A DNA stretch of 55,252 nucleotides, from contig JABANN010000186.1 in the NCBI GenBank assembly GCA_013115125.1, positions 1 to 55,252 of the forward strand, written 5' to 3'. Of this stretch, positions 19,979 to 31,179 are shown piece by piece. The first letter of the stretch is position 1, and every line of letters begins with the position of its first letter. The position numbers and the translations under genes are program-made. Below the pieces are notes generated by a model that worked only from the letters and a program-made list of their open reading frames with translations, had not been told where the DNA came from and made no database searches. This DNA is from Perkinsus olseni (Eukaryota; Perkinsozoa; Perkinsida).

Positions 19979-21971
19979 TTATAAAGCTGCCTCTTCTTGG
20001 GCGACCTCAGCGGCGGCCTTCCTGGCAGCTTCTTCTTCGCGCTCCTGTTTCCGCAATGCTGCCACTGAAAGGAAAACTGCCATAGGGGAGGAGAATAGAG
20101 TATCTTTGTATTTGCGTAATGCCAGCTTCAACCTATGATGCTCAATGATGAATCGCATGAGACATGCTAACTCTAGACCCCCTGTTCGATTCTGGGACTG
20201 AATTTTACACGTAAAATGTGGTACCAGAATCGTTCCTGAGTTTCAAAATTGGTTTACTGAGCACCTCCGGAATAACTGAGCTGACCTTAAACGATATCTG
20301 ATTATCACTAAGATACTATCTGAGGTCAGCTCAATGCAATCGATCGCGTGATCGATAACGAAGCAGATTTACTCACGTCTTTGGCGTTCCGGCTTCGGAG
20401 GTCGATGACGCTTCGATTTGCCAGTCGGGGGATGTTGCTGTTGAGGAGATGCTGCTGCTGCTCTGCCTTCGGGGACGATCGCGGACGCCGGTGAAACTGA
20501 GCCACATTGGGAACGCCGATGAATAGACGAAGATCCAAGAGAATCTTGGGTTGACGGTGGAGTCAGATAAAAAGAAAGATACTATTCCAAGGCACAGAGA
20601 ACCGCAGTAAACTTATATGTGAAAATCTTCGAGAAAAAAACAGAAAGACGTTCAGCATTATCTAGCTTTTCTAAACGCCACTTCGAACAATACCACACCT
20701 TCGCCATCTCTGAATTCCCTGGCGCGCGAGAATTGCCATGCCCTTACCCGTAGCGTTCGTTGCCTCGAAGTTCTCAGTAGTAGCAGTAGCAGCGACGGGC
20801 GCAGCTGCGCTCTCTCCTCCGTCCTCTGGGCTGGAGGGAGAGGCAGAAGGGGAAGATGCCGATCCCGAAATTGGAGTGTCCGCTTCTGTCGGTATGCTGA
20901 GCTCTGTCGTGGCTTCATCAGGTGTTGAGGAACCAGCAGGAAACCTGACCGCGCGCCACGAAATTGACAGCGCCACGGACGACATCAGAGAGGATCATAC
21001 ATACTGTCACAGCGCATACACTACCGCGCGCCACGAAATTCCTCCTACCCACTACGTCATCCACCATCACAGAATACACTACACGCACCGATCTACAAGG
21101 ACAGAATTTTCCCGCGCGCCACGAAATTACCCCCAAGCGGAGTAGCGAGGCCACCCCCCTCACCCTGTAGCTTCCTCACTCTCCGGCACTGACGATACCG
21201 GCGATGACGATGATGGGGTCGTCGGGGGCCTGACATAACTATACCGATCGAAGCCCATACATACCAGACAACTTACTCGGGTAGGTCCTTCGGTCTGCCG
21301 CGGTAGACAGGATCGTTAAACCGCAATTCAGGCACCTTCCGCTGGTACGCCCCCCTCCCTTCTCTCTCCTGCTCGACCACACCGTCCGTCGCAGCCACAG
21401 GACTTGGCGTCTCAGCAGTCGTGGAATCAGTCATCGGCGTTTCGACCGAGATAGTTAGCTTCTCTTTCCGAGATCTTGGCTGTTCCGTCGGCACTTCCAC
21501 TCTCTCCTCCTCAGCCGGGTAGTACACTCTCCTCACACTCTCATCATCGTCCGCCCTCCTGGTACTCCTGCCGCTGCAGCAACGACCGACCAGCCAGGCG
21601 GTCATGAGGCCGCCGAGGGTACCCCAGGCGAGGCCTAACCAGTACTCAACTCTACCGAAGACGGCGCGCATGTCGCCGCTAGCGAATAGTAGTTCTGCGC
21701 TCCCGGAGGAGATGACGTTCGCTAGAGCCTCGGGGCTCCACTCCAATTTCCCGCTTTTTCTATCAGTTTCGTCCTCATCCAAGTCGACCAGACACAGAGC
21801 ATAGCGACCATCACCATCACCAGCAGGCATGTTAACAGGGACGCAATTTCGTGGCGCGTGACGCTTCACCTCGTCCACCGCGGAGTCCATCCATTCTCGC
21901 AAGTAGGAGCATCCATGCTGGGGCCCGAGTATTGCTAGTATTATCGGAGCCAATGCGTAGAAGGGCGACAT
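19979..21971 (-). CDS. Type I membrane protein with Ser/Pro-rich and basic coiled tail, six exons
   Basis: Exons 21971-21277, 21229-21164, 20944-20748, 20709-20650, 20544-20377 and 20064-19979 are phase-consistent (423 residues). A signal peptide (MSPFYALAPIILAILG) precedes an ectodomain of about 110 residues, one membrane helix (YWLGLAWGTLGGLMTAWLVG), a cytoplasmic region rich in Ser, Pro, Thr and Glu, and a C-terminus with KSKRHRPPKPERQR and an EREEEAARKAAAEVAQEEAA helix. The last three exons could instead be a separate gene starting at ATG 20707 (MAKVWYCSKW). The 219-nt intron at 20945-21163 has three copies of the AATTTCGTGGCGCGCG word and the 38-nt intron at 20710-20747 has a related one. 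No family recognised. Confidence 0.6.
20951..21128 (-). repeat. Triple copy of the GCGCGCCACGAAATT word in one intron
   Basis: Copies at 20951-20965, 21025-21040 and 21113-21128 all read AATTTCGTGGCGCGCG on the gene strand. The last one (gene order) ends six bases before the exon, forming GGCGCGCGGTCAG at the 3' splice site. Confidence 0.9.
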
Positions 21972-22203
21972 CAGCTCGTAGAAGACAAGTCAAGAAAAAT
22001 ACTAATACAATGAAAACTTCGCTCCGCCTACCCCAACTCGACAACACCTCCGCTGTTTAGTACATCACAAAGGAACTCTCACCATGCAAAATCATCTCAA
22101 AATCGGTACTTTCACCGACGGAGCGAAGCGAAGGCTCCTCGCTGAGGGCGTGCCGGTGTACCTGAGGAGAAGACAATCCAGCTGAATACGAGTGCTAGCG
22201 GAA

Positions 22204-22668
22204 CTACTTGGTCGGCCCCTCCCTTGCCTGAACATATAACGAGGTCATCAAAGGTTGCACACGCACGCCCAAACCAGAGGACTTCTTCTCAATATGCTTC
22301 CTTACTCGAACGGGAACTACCTCTCGCCTCTCATCTCGATGGCCGCTGGTCCTACTCCCACTCCGACCACCTTTGGCGCCATCCTTACCCCCCTTACTTT
22401 GACCGCTCGAACGCCCCACCCCGGTTCGATCCCGGCTCCTGTCATTTCTCTCCACCCCAAATAACACCCCTCCAGCTAGCCCGATACAGAATACCAACAG
22501 AGCTTCCAATGCAGCCGTAGAAGCAGGCAGACCCTCAGCGGCCACTTCAACCTCCATGGCATCCCCCGGCGCGAGCAGACACGGTGCAGACAAGAGACCC
22601 GCGACGGCTAGAGGTGCCAGAAAGCAGCTCATCACGACAGCCAACAACACTAAGCACAGACTGGACAT
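22204..22668 (-). CDS. Small membrane protein with basic cytosolic tail
   Basis: From ATG 22668 the frame gives 154 residues: a signal peptide-like start (MSSLCLVLLAVVMSCFLAPL), a lumenal stretch with one cysteine, a second hydrophobic helix (ALEALLVFCIGLAGGVLFGV) and a strongly basic tail rich in Arg, Lys and Gly (DRSRDRTGVGRSSGQSKGGK). It sits between two other membrane-protein genes on the same strand. No family recognised. A splice within the basic tail cannot be excluded, and upstream in-frame sequence covers a tandem repeat that is unlikely to be coding in this frame. Confidence 0.5.
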   Translation of the reverse strand: MSSLCLVLLAVVMSCFLAPLAVAGLLSAPCLLAPGDAMEVEVAAEGLPASTAALEALLVFCIGLAGGVLFGVERNDRSRDRTGVGRSSGQSKGGKDGAKGGRSGSRTSGHRDERREVVPVRVRKHIEKKSSGLGVRVQPLMTSLYVQAREGPTK

Positions 22669-22693
22669 CAGGCACACGACAAGGAACCAGGTC

Positions 22694-22773
22694 GTCCCAT
22701 TCGGACTTCTTACCCTCAACGATCGAGTCCCATTCAGACTTCTTACCCTCAACGATCGAGTCCCATTCCATAC
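22694..22773. repeat. 33-bp tandem repeat, about 2.4 copies
   Basis: GTCCCATTC.GACTTCTTAC..CAACGATCGA occurs at 22694-22726 and 22727-22759, followed by a partial third copy. It lies just upstream of the membrane-protein start at 22668. Confidence 0.95.
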
Positions 22774-23525
22774 GCCTTGGCAACAGCAACCATTCTAGGC
22801 TCTAGCCTGGCCCTATTATCACCGTCAAAAGTGAATACTACGTCATCAGCCCAGAAAAAAACGCATTCCTAACAATACGCAACCTCACTAGCTTCATCAT
22901 GGCCCCTACAGTATAACCTCAAAGCACTACCAGCGGTATTAAGAAGCAAAGTACAGCACGCCCTCCCCTCTCGAGAAAGCTGCCCTCCCCCGGCGAACAG
23001 CTGCACGCTGTCCCCTTTTTTGTGTCATACATAGTGGCGGCGCCACGACACACTGTGCTTCTCATGGAGCACGTCCGTGTCGGTCCTCCATCAGCACTAC
23101 ACTCGACTCTCTCCTCCCACTAAGACCCTACGCTGCTCACGTGGATGTCTCAACAATCAGAGGGGAAAATTACAAGTGATTCGACCAAAAGATAAATAAT
23201 CATTGAAACTCCGCCCAGAAACAACTAAACACCCTTCACGTGAAGTCGCTGCTAACACCGCAACACCGGACATGCACCAACCAAAAGGCCCGCATGCCCC
23301 GGCCGCTGCCGCTCAACCCCTCGCAGCTGTCTCATAGTCCTGATTCCAATCCGGAAAAACTCTAGCCAGGCGTCGCTGACAAACACCGATTCCGCTCAAC
23401 TAAGCGATGGTTGTAAGAAGCCACCAAACCCAGCACTACCAAAGCCAGCTGTTTCATTGCCTTCATTCTCCACATGCGCCCCCTCACTGAAAACACTTAC
23501 GAGCATCACCCAACGTTCGCAACTC
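22774..23525. other. Intergenic region between convergently read blocks
   Basis: No supported gene; probably the 3' flank of the large repeat protein and the promoter side of the gene at 22204-22668. Confidence 0.3.
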
Positions 23526-26500
23526 CTATCGATAGTACCTGCCGAACCTCGGCGCCGACTGCCTCTTCAAACCCGACTCCCGCGACTTGCCACCTCCCGC
23601 AGAGCCACCGACGGTTGCCTGAGAAAATCGCTCCCAGATGAAAAATAATATATAAATCCAACGAGATAGAAACAATGCACAAATCTAGCGAGCCGAGAGC
23701 CCAGCGAACCGTGTTCAATCGCTACAGTGAAACCGTCGGCTAGAGGCAGGCTGATTGGGTGATTTGTCGTATCGATACACGAGTAGGTCTTTGTAGGCCA
23801 GTGATACCCGATTCATCAGGAGCGAAAGTCGCCGCCCGCCCAGCGCTCAAGAGTACCACAAAGAACGCATCTCGTGAGATTGCGACTCACCTCCGATCTC
23901 TCGACTGACTGCATATCCCCAGAAGTTGTTATCGACCCATTTTGTATCATCTTTTGAGGTGCCCATAGTCTCCTCGGCGAGGGCGGTGGTGGAATGCGCT
24001 CTTCCATGGGTGCTGGCAGCGCCAAAGGTGGAGAAACCGGGACGGAATAATTTCCCAGGCCAGGATCGAACCCAGGACCTCCAGGATAGTAATCAACACC
24101 CGGACCCCACTGGACTGCTGCCGGCCTCGTTTGATAATACTCCTCCGCAAAATCCGTAGGTGTCACGTCGCCCACTCTGTAGAGAGCACGCTTAACCTTT
24201 CGATACTTCTCCCACTTCGCATACCCAAAATACGATGCCACCGTCAGTACCAGCCCACACGCAGCAACCACAAATATTTCCGGGCGCGCGAGAATTCCGC
24301 CACCCTCCTCCGACGGACTATCCTCCTCAACAACCTCTATCCAGCCTCCCACAGTCGGGAACCTGCCACGGATGCCTCCTAACCCACTGACGAACGAAAC
24401 GAATTTCAATTTCAGAGCTTCGCTCCGCTAAAGACGCCGATGATTTTCACAATCAATTCCGCATACAGCAAACGACAGGCCGCAACGACCTAACCCGACA
24501 TGCGTGATACTGATACCGGGTCAGACCAGGCAGACCTATGCAGTGACTAAGCCCGCAGCTATACCCCTATGCTGGCTATCACCCGCCTGGACGAAGAGGT
24601 GCTGCGAGAGAAGAAGATACTGATAGAAGTCTGAATGAGTACAGTCGGTTACCGGATGCTTCTATCACTAGGAGACAGGAGAATTGCGAACCCACACAAT
24701 CACATATTTCCAGAATTACCCTACCACTCTTCCCCCACTACCCTCGATAATGTGAGATACTCGTGCATGTCACCAAATCGCATAGACACAAGGCGAACCG
24801 GCCCGGCGTGTTCACCACCATGGACTGCACTCCATCGCCACATAGGATGGCAGCCGAGGTTGACCCTGGCTGATCACAGCGTGCCTGAAGATTCCATCAT
24901 CAATCTCTGCATCAATCGTTACCAATAAAATTGTCAAACCTGTCTGTCCGCTTGCTAAACGTTTCACTTGTGATTCGCTCAATCTACCATGTCTCGCGTG
25001 TTTAATTACATTTGCACTCAAAACAAGTAGTCACCCATATAGAAAAATTCTCGCGCGCCACGAAATACACTAACCCTCGTCGCGTTAGAAGTCCCTGCTT
25101 ACCCCATTCACCCGGACGCCATCCGACCTTCCACAGGGCGAGACAGCAGAAGTCACAGTTTCTCCAGGATACGATACTATCATCAACCTGTCCCGAGACG
25201 GGTCCAGATCAGATCCTCTTATCAGAACCTACTGAGGGAGGAAACTGCCGGTTGTGGTAGGCATCATCAGCAGCCCTAGGCCTTCCTCTTAGCTTAGCAA
25301 GGATAATCCCACCATTACTACCCGGAATGGCTTCCCAACTTCTACCCTCGCCGGGCTGGTTACAGCAGAATCCAGTCGAGCCATCAGACACCTGAACCGG
25401 GAGGAAAAGGATATTCAGCGAGACACGGAGAATTTCGAGCTCAGAGAGAAAGCCACGCTCCCTATAAAAATAAAAAAATTTGGATTTAACTCCGCCGAGG
25501 GTTCGGGAGTTACTTGAAGGAGCTGCATTTTTATGACACCGGGCTCAGCCTGTCAAAAATTCGTGGCCAAACTTTCACTGCATCGAAAGCACCCACACCT
25601 CGCTTAAACCCACTTCACAGGAGACACCGCCGAGGGCTCCCATTTTCGAGACAGGAGGCGACTCTGTTCATTACTCTTGTTCGTTGCACGACACTTCTCC
25701 CTGCAGGTCGGCCGCAGGCGGGCACTCGACGCCGCCGCCGCTAGCCTGACGGATAATTTGCCGTCGCCTGGATAGAACCTGCGCGGGTTAGGCTTCAAGG
25801 TAGAGAAAATATCAACCAGGACGCCTACCCCTCCACCACAACTTCTGCTGCAGCTCCCAACGACTATCCATCCTCCCAGCTCGCAGTCGACCTCCGTCTT
25901 CACATCAACCACACCCACGTGCTTTTGACAGGCACCACCGTTGCTCTCAAAACACCAACAAACCTACCACCACCAAAACCAACACCGATTCGATACCCTC
26001 TAAAACAGCCCACGGCTCAGTAGTAGACGCCATCTTGATCGAAGAAATCAATCTCAAGCCGCCCGGAAACAGGGGCACTCATATTTTCACGAAAAACAAC
26101 TCAATCCAAGATAATCTCGTGGCGCGCGACATTTTTGAATGGAAACGGAATACTCCGTGAATACCATAAATAGCGTGCTACATGACTCTCCCTCACTACC
26201 TGCAATTCCCCCTCCTCCATCACCACAGCAGGGACCTCGAATTCCTGGTAAGTTTCATTAACAACCCTCGGACCATCTCCCAGGCCATCGTAGACAACTT
26301 CCCCACCGCAATCGCCGCCCCTCGTCAATTGGATGCGGTTCCCAGTGGACAGACCGAGGCCTTCGACGACTACTGTGGAGGACTCGCCAGGAACCGCTCT
26401 GGTCCGGTCGAAGAAATTCGCAGAAGCACCGATTGCTCGGATCGAACCCAGGACCTCCCAAAAGGCGCACTCATTACCATCGTTATAGAACCGTTCGCAA

Positions 26501-29500
26501 AAACAGGCCGTAAAAACCCCAACCTTTCTGATTGCAATTTGCCTCGTGGGACTCTCAAACTCACAGGATCCAAATGCTCCACTTGCACACTTGACGCCAC
26601 TCACCATTTCCTCAACGCTACTCGAGCAGGACCCTCCACCAACAATCTTCACCGAAGCGTTCGCGTCGTATCCCGCAGCCACCGGCATCACAAACGGTTC
26701 ACCTTCGCGCGCCTCGAAATTATCGCCAATCCCCGAGGGCGCCTCTCCTACAGTCGCCAACAGCCCTCCCCGATCATTCGGTGACACACAGCAGGTAGCG
26801 GAAGTATCCACGCACCACACCCTCACCACCCCGCCCGCCGAGAGTGCTCCTGAATCCAATTTTAAATGAACTTGAGCGCTTCGCTCCGCTAAGATTCGAT
26901 CCGGACGTCGACCGGTACCAACGCAGGTCGGCAAGATACCATAACAGTCCATAACGGCATCCCAAGTAGGAGTATCCGACTGCTCCTCAGAGGTCGCCGC
27001 ACACACAAGATTCCCTCCATCTTCCCCGACCTCCACCACTACCGTCAGGGCGCGCGCGGTTGCAAGCAGTGTCTGAAAAAAATTTTTCAATTTCTCATCC
27101 GGCGGTCCGCTTTCCGAATCACTAGCCGAAAATCGAGCCATGATCAATTCTGCACGAACACGATTTCCGCAAAAAAACCCTATCGGAGATACCGGAAAAT
27201 TATCGGCAGCTAATCTGCCGACCGGTAGAATGCATTGTGAGAATTGCTTCGGAAACCCCGATGGCCAATGCCATTCAAAATTCCAATTTTAACGAAAATA
27301 CATTCCCGAAAGTTGCACAATTTTATCACCACTTAAATTTCTGACAATTTTACCAATTTCCCCCGCCGTCAATCTCCAAAAAACTCAAAAATAATCGCTC
27401 CGCTCCGCTCACCTCATCCAGCCGTATGCTCATGATAGCTCCCCGAACCACAAGTTCTCCAACCGTTTGAACATACTCCTTCCCGGCAAAAGTAGAATGA
27501 CACAAAAATGGCGAACCTCCACCAACCGCCGCGCAATAACAAATTTTAAACCGCCCCGCCGAATCTGTTATCGACCCATCAAATACAAATTTCGCTCGCC
27601 ACAATCGATCAACCGTTTCATCTGATGATATTCTTTCAATACTCTCAGCTCTCGCCGGAGCCATCACTTGTCGAATCTCATCTCCCCCGCACTCCATTTC
27701 GCTCGGAATCGCCACAACTTTATCCGCCACAGAAATTTCCAATCTCGAAACAAGTCCAAATTCGCAAAGTCCAGAACCATGCGAACACTCAATTGCTTCG
27801 CTCCGCCTTATCACTCCCCTCAAAGCCAGCCGACCAGCACTGCTACACTCCTCAGACACTCGGCAATGGCATACCATAACTTCACCAAATGAAGTATCTT
27901 TCACCGAGCCAAGGTCGTAGTGCAAAGATACCGATCCACCTTCGCTAGGTAGTATCCATTCCACCACAGAATTCGAGGAGACACCAACAAAATCAAAATT
28001 CAAGTCGAATGCCTTCCGGCCAATCGTCTCAGTAGCATTCGGGCAGCCGAGAAAATTCGTAATATTAACAATTTTCAAAGTGTCTCCAAGACTCAGCTCA
28101 ATACCGCTGATTCTCACCTTGCAACGACTGCCAAAGTAACAGAGATGCTGAACGGCCGTACTGTCGCCTCCTGCGGACGCCCCCGCAACCACCAAGTTCC
28201 CCACTTGGTTAGCAAAGTCGGACGGCAAAGCACACACTCCGAAGCCTTGGCAGTAGCACAGTCTCCACTCGCCTGAGAGAGTCCAGAAAATAATTTCGTG
28301 GCGCGCGAACTTGGATATAACAGTGCCATCCGGCCTGTCTAGTTCGACACTGACCACAGAGTGTATTTGTTACTGAAGTTAGTGCGATAGAGTAAATGGA
28401 CGATCACACAGACGAGAGTCGACCAAATGCACGCCTCTCGACGAAACTTGTTCGCAGAGAATTTCGTCGTAGAAATTCTAGTTTTGCTTGGATAAAAGAT
28501 ACGAACATTGAACATCGTCGTCATTGAGATTTCCACTTTTCCTCAACTCACCAGCACTATTAGGCGTCGGCAGGTCATAATACAACTCCGACAAATCAGC
28601 CACCTCTTCCTCAGTCAAGCCACTCTGTTCCGGCGTCAAACTCGCCGCCATCGGACCATCTCGCCAACGGTCGTAATCGTGAGAAGCGAAACCACAGTGG
28701 GAGTTCGTTCCCAGTCGGACCAGCCATATCCTGTCAGTCATCGCCGACAGCCTTCCTCCCGACGATCGCACCGCCACTCGGCAGTCCCCACTCCCGACCA
28801 TACAAAAGACGTCGTTACCAGCAGCCTCCGCTGTCCTCACCGTGGCCGCTAGCGGAGCGAAGCTCGACATGTCCGTACAATTAGCGCCATAACCACACCA
28901 ACACACATTCCACATACCCACCTCCTCGATAACCACTCTCCTATAAACCTCCTGAGTCTCAGTAGAAGCCGCTGCGTCCGGCGCGAAGGCCTTCCCATAG
29001 AAATCCGTCGCGCCGCACTTCGTCGTATTCGGCACCACCATCACCCGATCCCTCAGCGCCGAGAAGACGTTACTGGAGCTGCTCACTACGAGCTCGAATG
29101 GGCGCCTCGCCACCTCCCTCTGAGCGAATTTCGGCACCTCCGGTCCGGCCACGGTCACCAATCCGCAGTCGACAGAAAAATCTTCGACTGTCGAACAGGA
29201 ATGACCGCACCAGCAGACTCTGAATTTTCCCGCGCGCCCAAAAATTATCCCGTCCCAGCTAGCCCAGGAGCCATCCACCGCCACACGATCGTGGCGGCCT
29301 CTAGAATTCCTCACAGTCTCAGGGAACAAAATTACATTCGCCGAGCCGCAACCTTGACTGCTTAGCGGAGCGAAGCGAATCTCGCTTTCAATATTATCGA
29401 ACAGGTTGCCCGTCGCGAGGATGGTGACGCTGGTCGGCAGAGTCACCGACGGACTCCACAGCTGGTTAGGCTGAGGACCGACCACTGTGACGGTGCCGGC

Positions 29501-31179
29501 GAAAACGGCAAATTTCGAATACTCAAGACAAGTAGAATACCCACACCAACATAACAGAAAACTTCCCGCCGCTGGGATTCGAACCTGGGACCAGAACTCC
29601 ACCAAGTCGTCACTGCCGACATCCCGCGCCGCCAGATGGACGCTTGTCACGGGCGCGTCACCAGACCCACACCCTCCTCCGCCTTCCGCCAGCACTCTCA
29701 CTCGATCTGTCCCTCTAAGACCCCGGCCATATACAACCAGCGAGCCCGGCACGCCAATCTTCAACCTAATATTATTTTCGCTCGCGTACGGCCCAGCGAC
29801 CATCAGCCGGCCGACTTCCACGTTGAAATCAGCATCAACCATACAACCACTACCGCGGTAGTCACCATCGGCACACCAGCAAATCACAAACTCCCCTGCA
29901 GCAGTCGCCAGGACCCCCTCCCACACCTCTACTGTGGACGTGGACTGACTTGATCGCGCCGAGGCAACAGACACCGATACCGACTGAGACGCCCCCAAGC
30001 CGCAAATTCCGCTGCCGATGAAAATTCTATCACCGTCACGAAGATTCACACCGGTATAGGAGATATCTATCGCCTGGCCGGCGGGAGTTTCATACTGTTG
30101 CCCGACCAATGGCCCCCCTACGGTGACATTAGCAGTCTCGTTGACGGTGGACGAACGCCCGACTGTGAAGGAGAAGTCGCCCCAATCAGCACAGGAAGAG
30201 CGAACGCTAAAGTCGCACGCACAGACTTGATAGGAGGTGGACACATTGAGAGTGATTGGGCCGCAGAAAAGTTTGTCGTGCTGAGAGCCTGGATTGCCAC
30301 AGGGCACCGCAGCCCAACCTGATACGGTGGACGGACTCTGCCAGCCAGAGACCTGATGGACGAGAGGAGAAATCACGCGATTTCCCGCCACAGTAGTTCA
30401 TTTCCGCGCGGCTACCTCAGGCAACTACGTATGATAAAGAGTCATCCATTGATCGCGAATAGCAGCACTATTGACCAAAGTAATCATACCGAAATTCCTG
30501 GCAGCCCTCGTTCACAAGAAGCGATACGACACTGTACGAAATATATGACGTTCAAGATGCTCTCAGTTTCAGGAGGAACACCCATAACAGTGGTGTGAAG
30601 GAAAGCGTCCCTTACAGGAGTGGACAGAAGTCCATTGCCACAACCCCGTCCATATTCTATCAGGACCACCCTATCGTCATACCTCTCGAAGCCAGTCCCG
30701 AAGACTGTGAGGTAGAAGGGTAGACCTACGACAGGCATCACAACATAGTAGATCCCAAGCTTTGACACCCAGGGTAGTTAACGTCGCCACGGAGCTACAT
30801 ATAATTTTTAAGATTTATATGATAAATCACGTTGCAGCCAATGAAGTTAGTTTTGTTTCATGAATTCGAGGACCAGTGGAAAATTTGATGAGTTTTTCTT
30901 CGTTCTTTCAGTTCCCTGTCAACCGTTCAGATAGCGACTAGTCAGACTGATGTAGGAAAAAACATTTTCCCTGCTGAAGTGCCTCTGCATGCTTTTTTCG
31001 AGGGGAGGTAGGCTAGAAGCCTGATTTAACCGAATGAGGTGCGAATTTTACCGATGGGAGAGCCCAATTCTGTAAATCGCCTTACCCGCCATTGGAGGGC
31101 TCCAGTCCACTTGGAGGCGATTAACCTCGAAGGCGGTGGTCGCTACGACAGCTGCGACGATGGACAGTACGGTGAGCAT
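23526..31179 (-). CDS. Giant type I surface protein: AG-F-CWC repeats, TSP1-type segments, TM, cytoplasmic tail
   Basis: Twelve exons agree in phase: 31179-31086, 30725-30616, 30352-28552, 28272-27413, 27072-26200, 25921-25817, 25778-25675, 25391-25346, 25187-25103, 24906-24816, 24386-23891 and 23618-23526 (about 1585 residues). A signal peptide (MLTVLSIVAAVVATTAF) leads into about 11 repeats of 100-130 residues (to about residue 1246). Each repeat has a strand pattern ending D-R-(V/I), a CG pair, then AG-x-(F/W)-x-x-C-(W/Y)-C and a closing VGxLxVxGP. TSP1-like sequence follows (GGWIVVGSCSRSCGGG joined to LSRRRQIIRQASGGG, then ECSPW). One helix (IFVVAACGLVLTVASYFGYA, about 1427-1446) precedes a Pro-rich tail of about 135 residues. 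Role inferred: adhesion or recognition at the cell surface. The repeat is not one I can name. Exons 8-10 are the least certain. Confidence 0.82.
24545..24618. repeat. Dispersed repeat (copy B), reverse complement of 13965-14033
   Basis: AGCCCGCAGCTATACCCCTA..CTGGCTATCACC...GGTGCTGC ends in GAGAAGAAG, matching the reverse complement of copy A over about 70 bp with a handful of differences. It lies in an intron of the giant surface-protein gene. Confidence 0.85.

Noticed and set aside
26884-26960. Possible extra intron in exon 5 of the giant gene
   Set aside because: A donor and acceptor exist in phase, but leaving the segment in gives a better match to the repeat consensus (VHLKLDSGALSAGGVVRVWC).
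28285-28310. A repeated peptide ARHEI seen in several frames of the giant gene, at first taken as a protein motif
   Set aside because: At 28292, 26113 and 25052 it falls inside introns once the exons are joined in phase (SAG|EWRLCYC at 28552/28272), so it is the GCGCGCCACGAAATT DNA word, not a protein motif.
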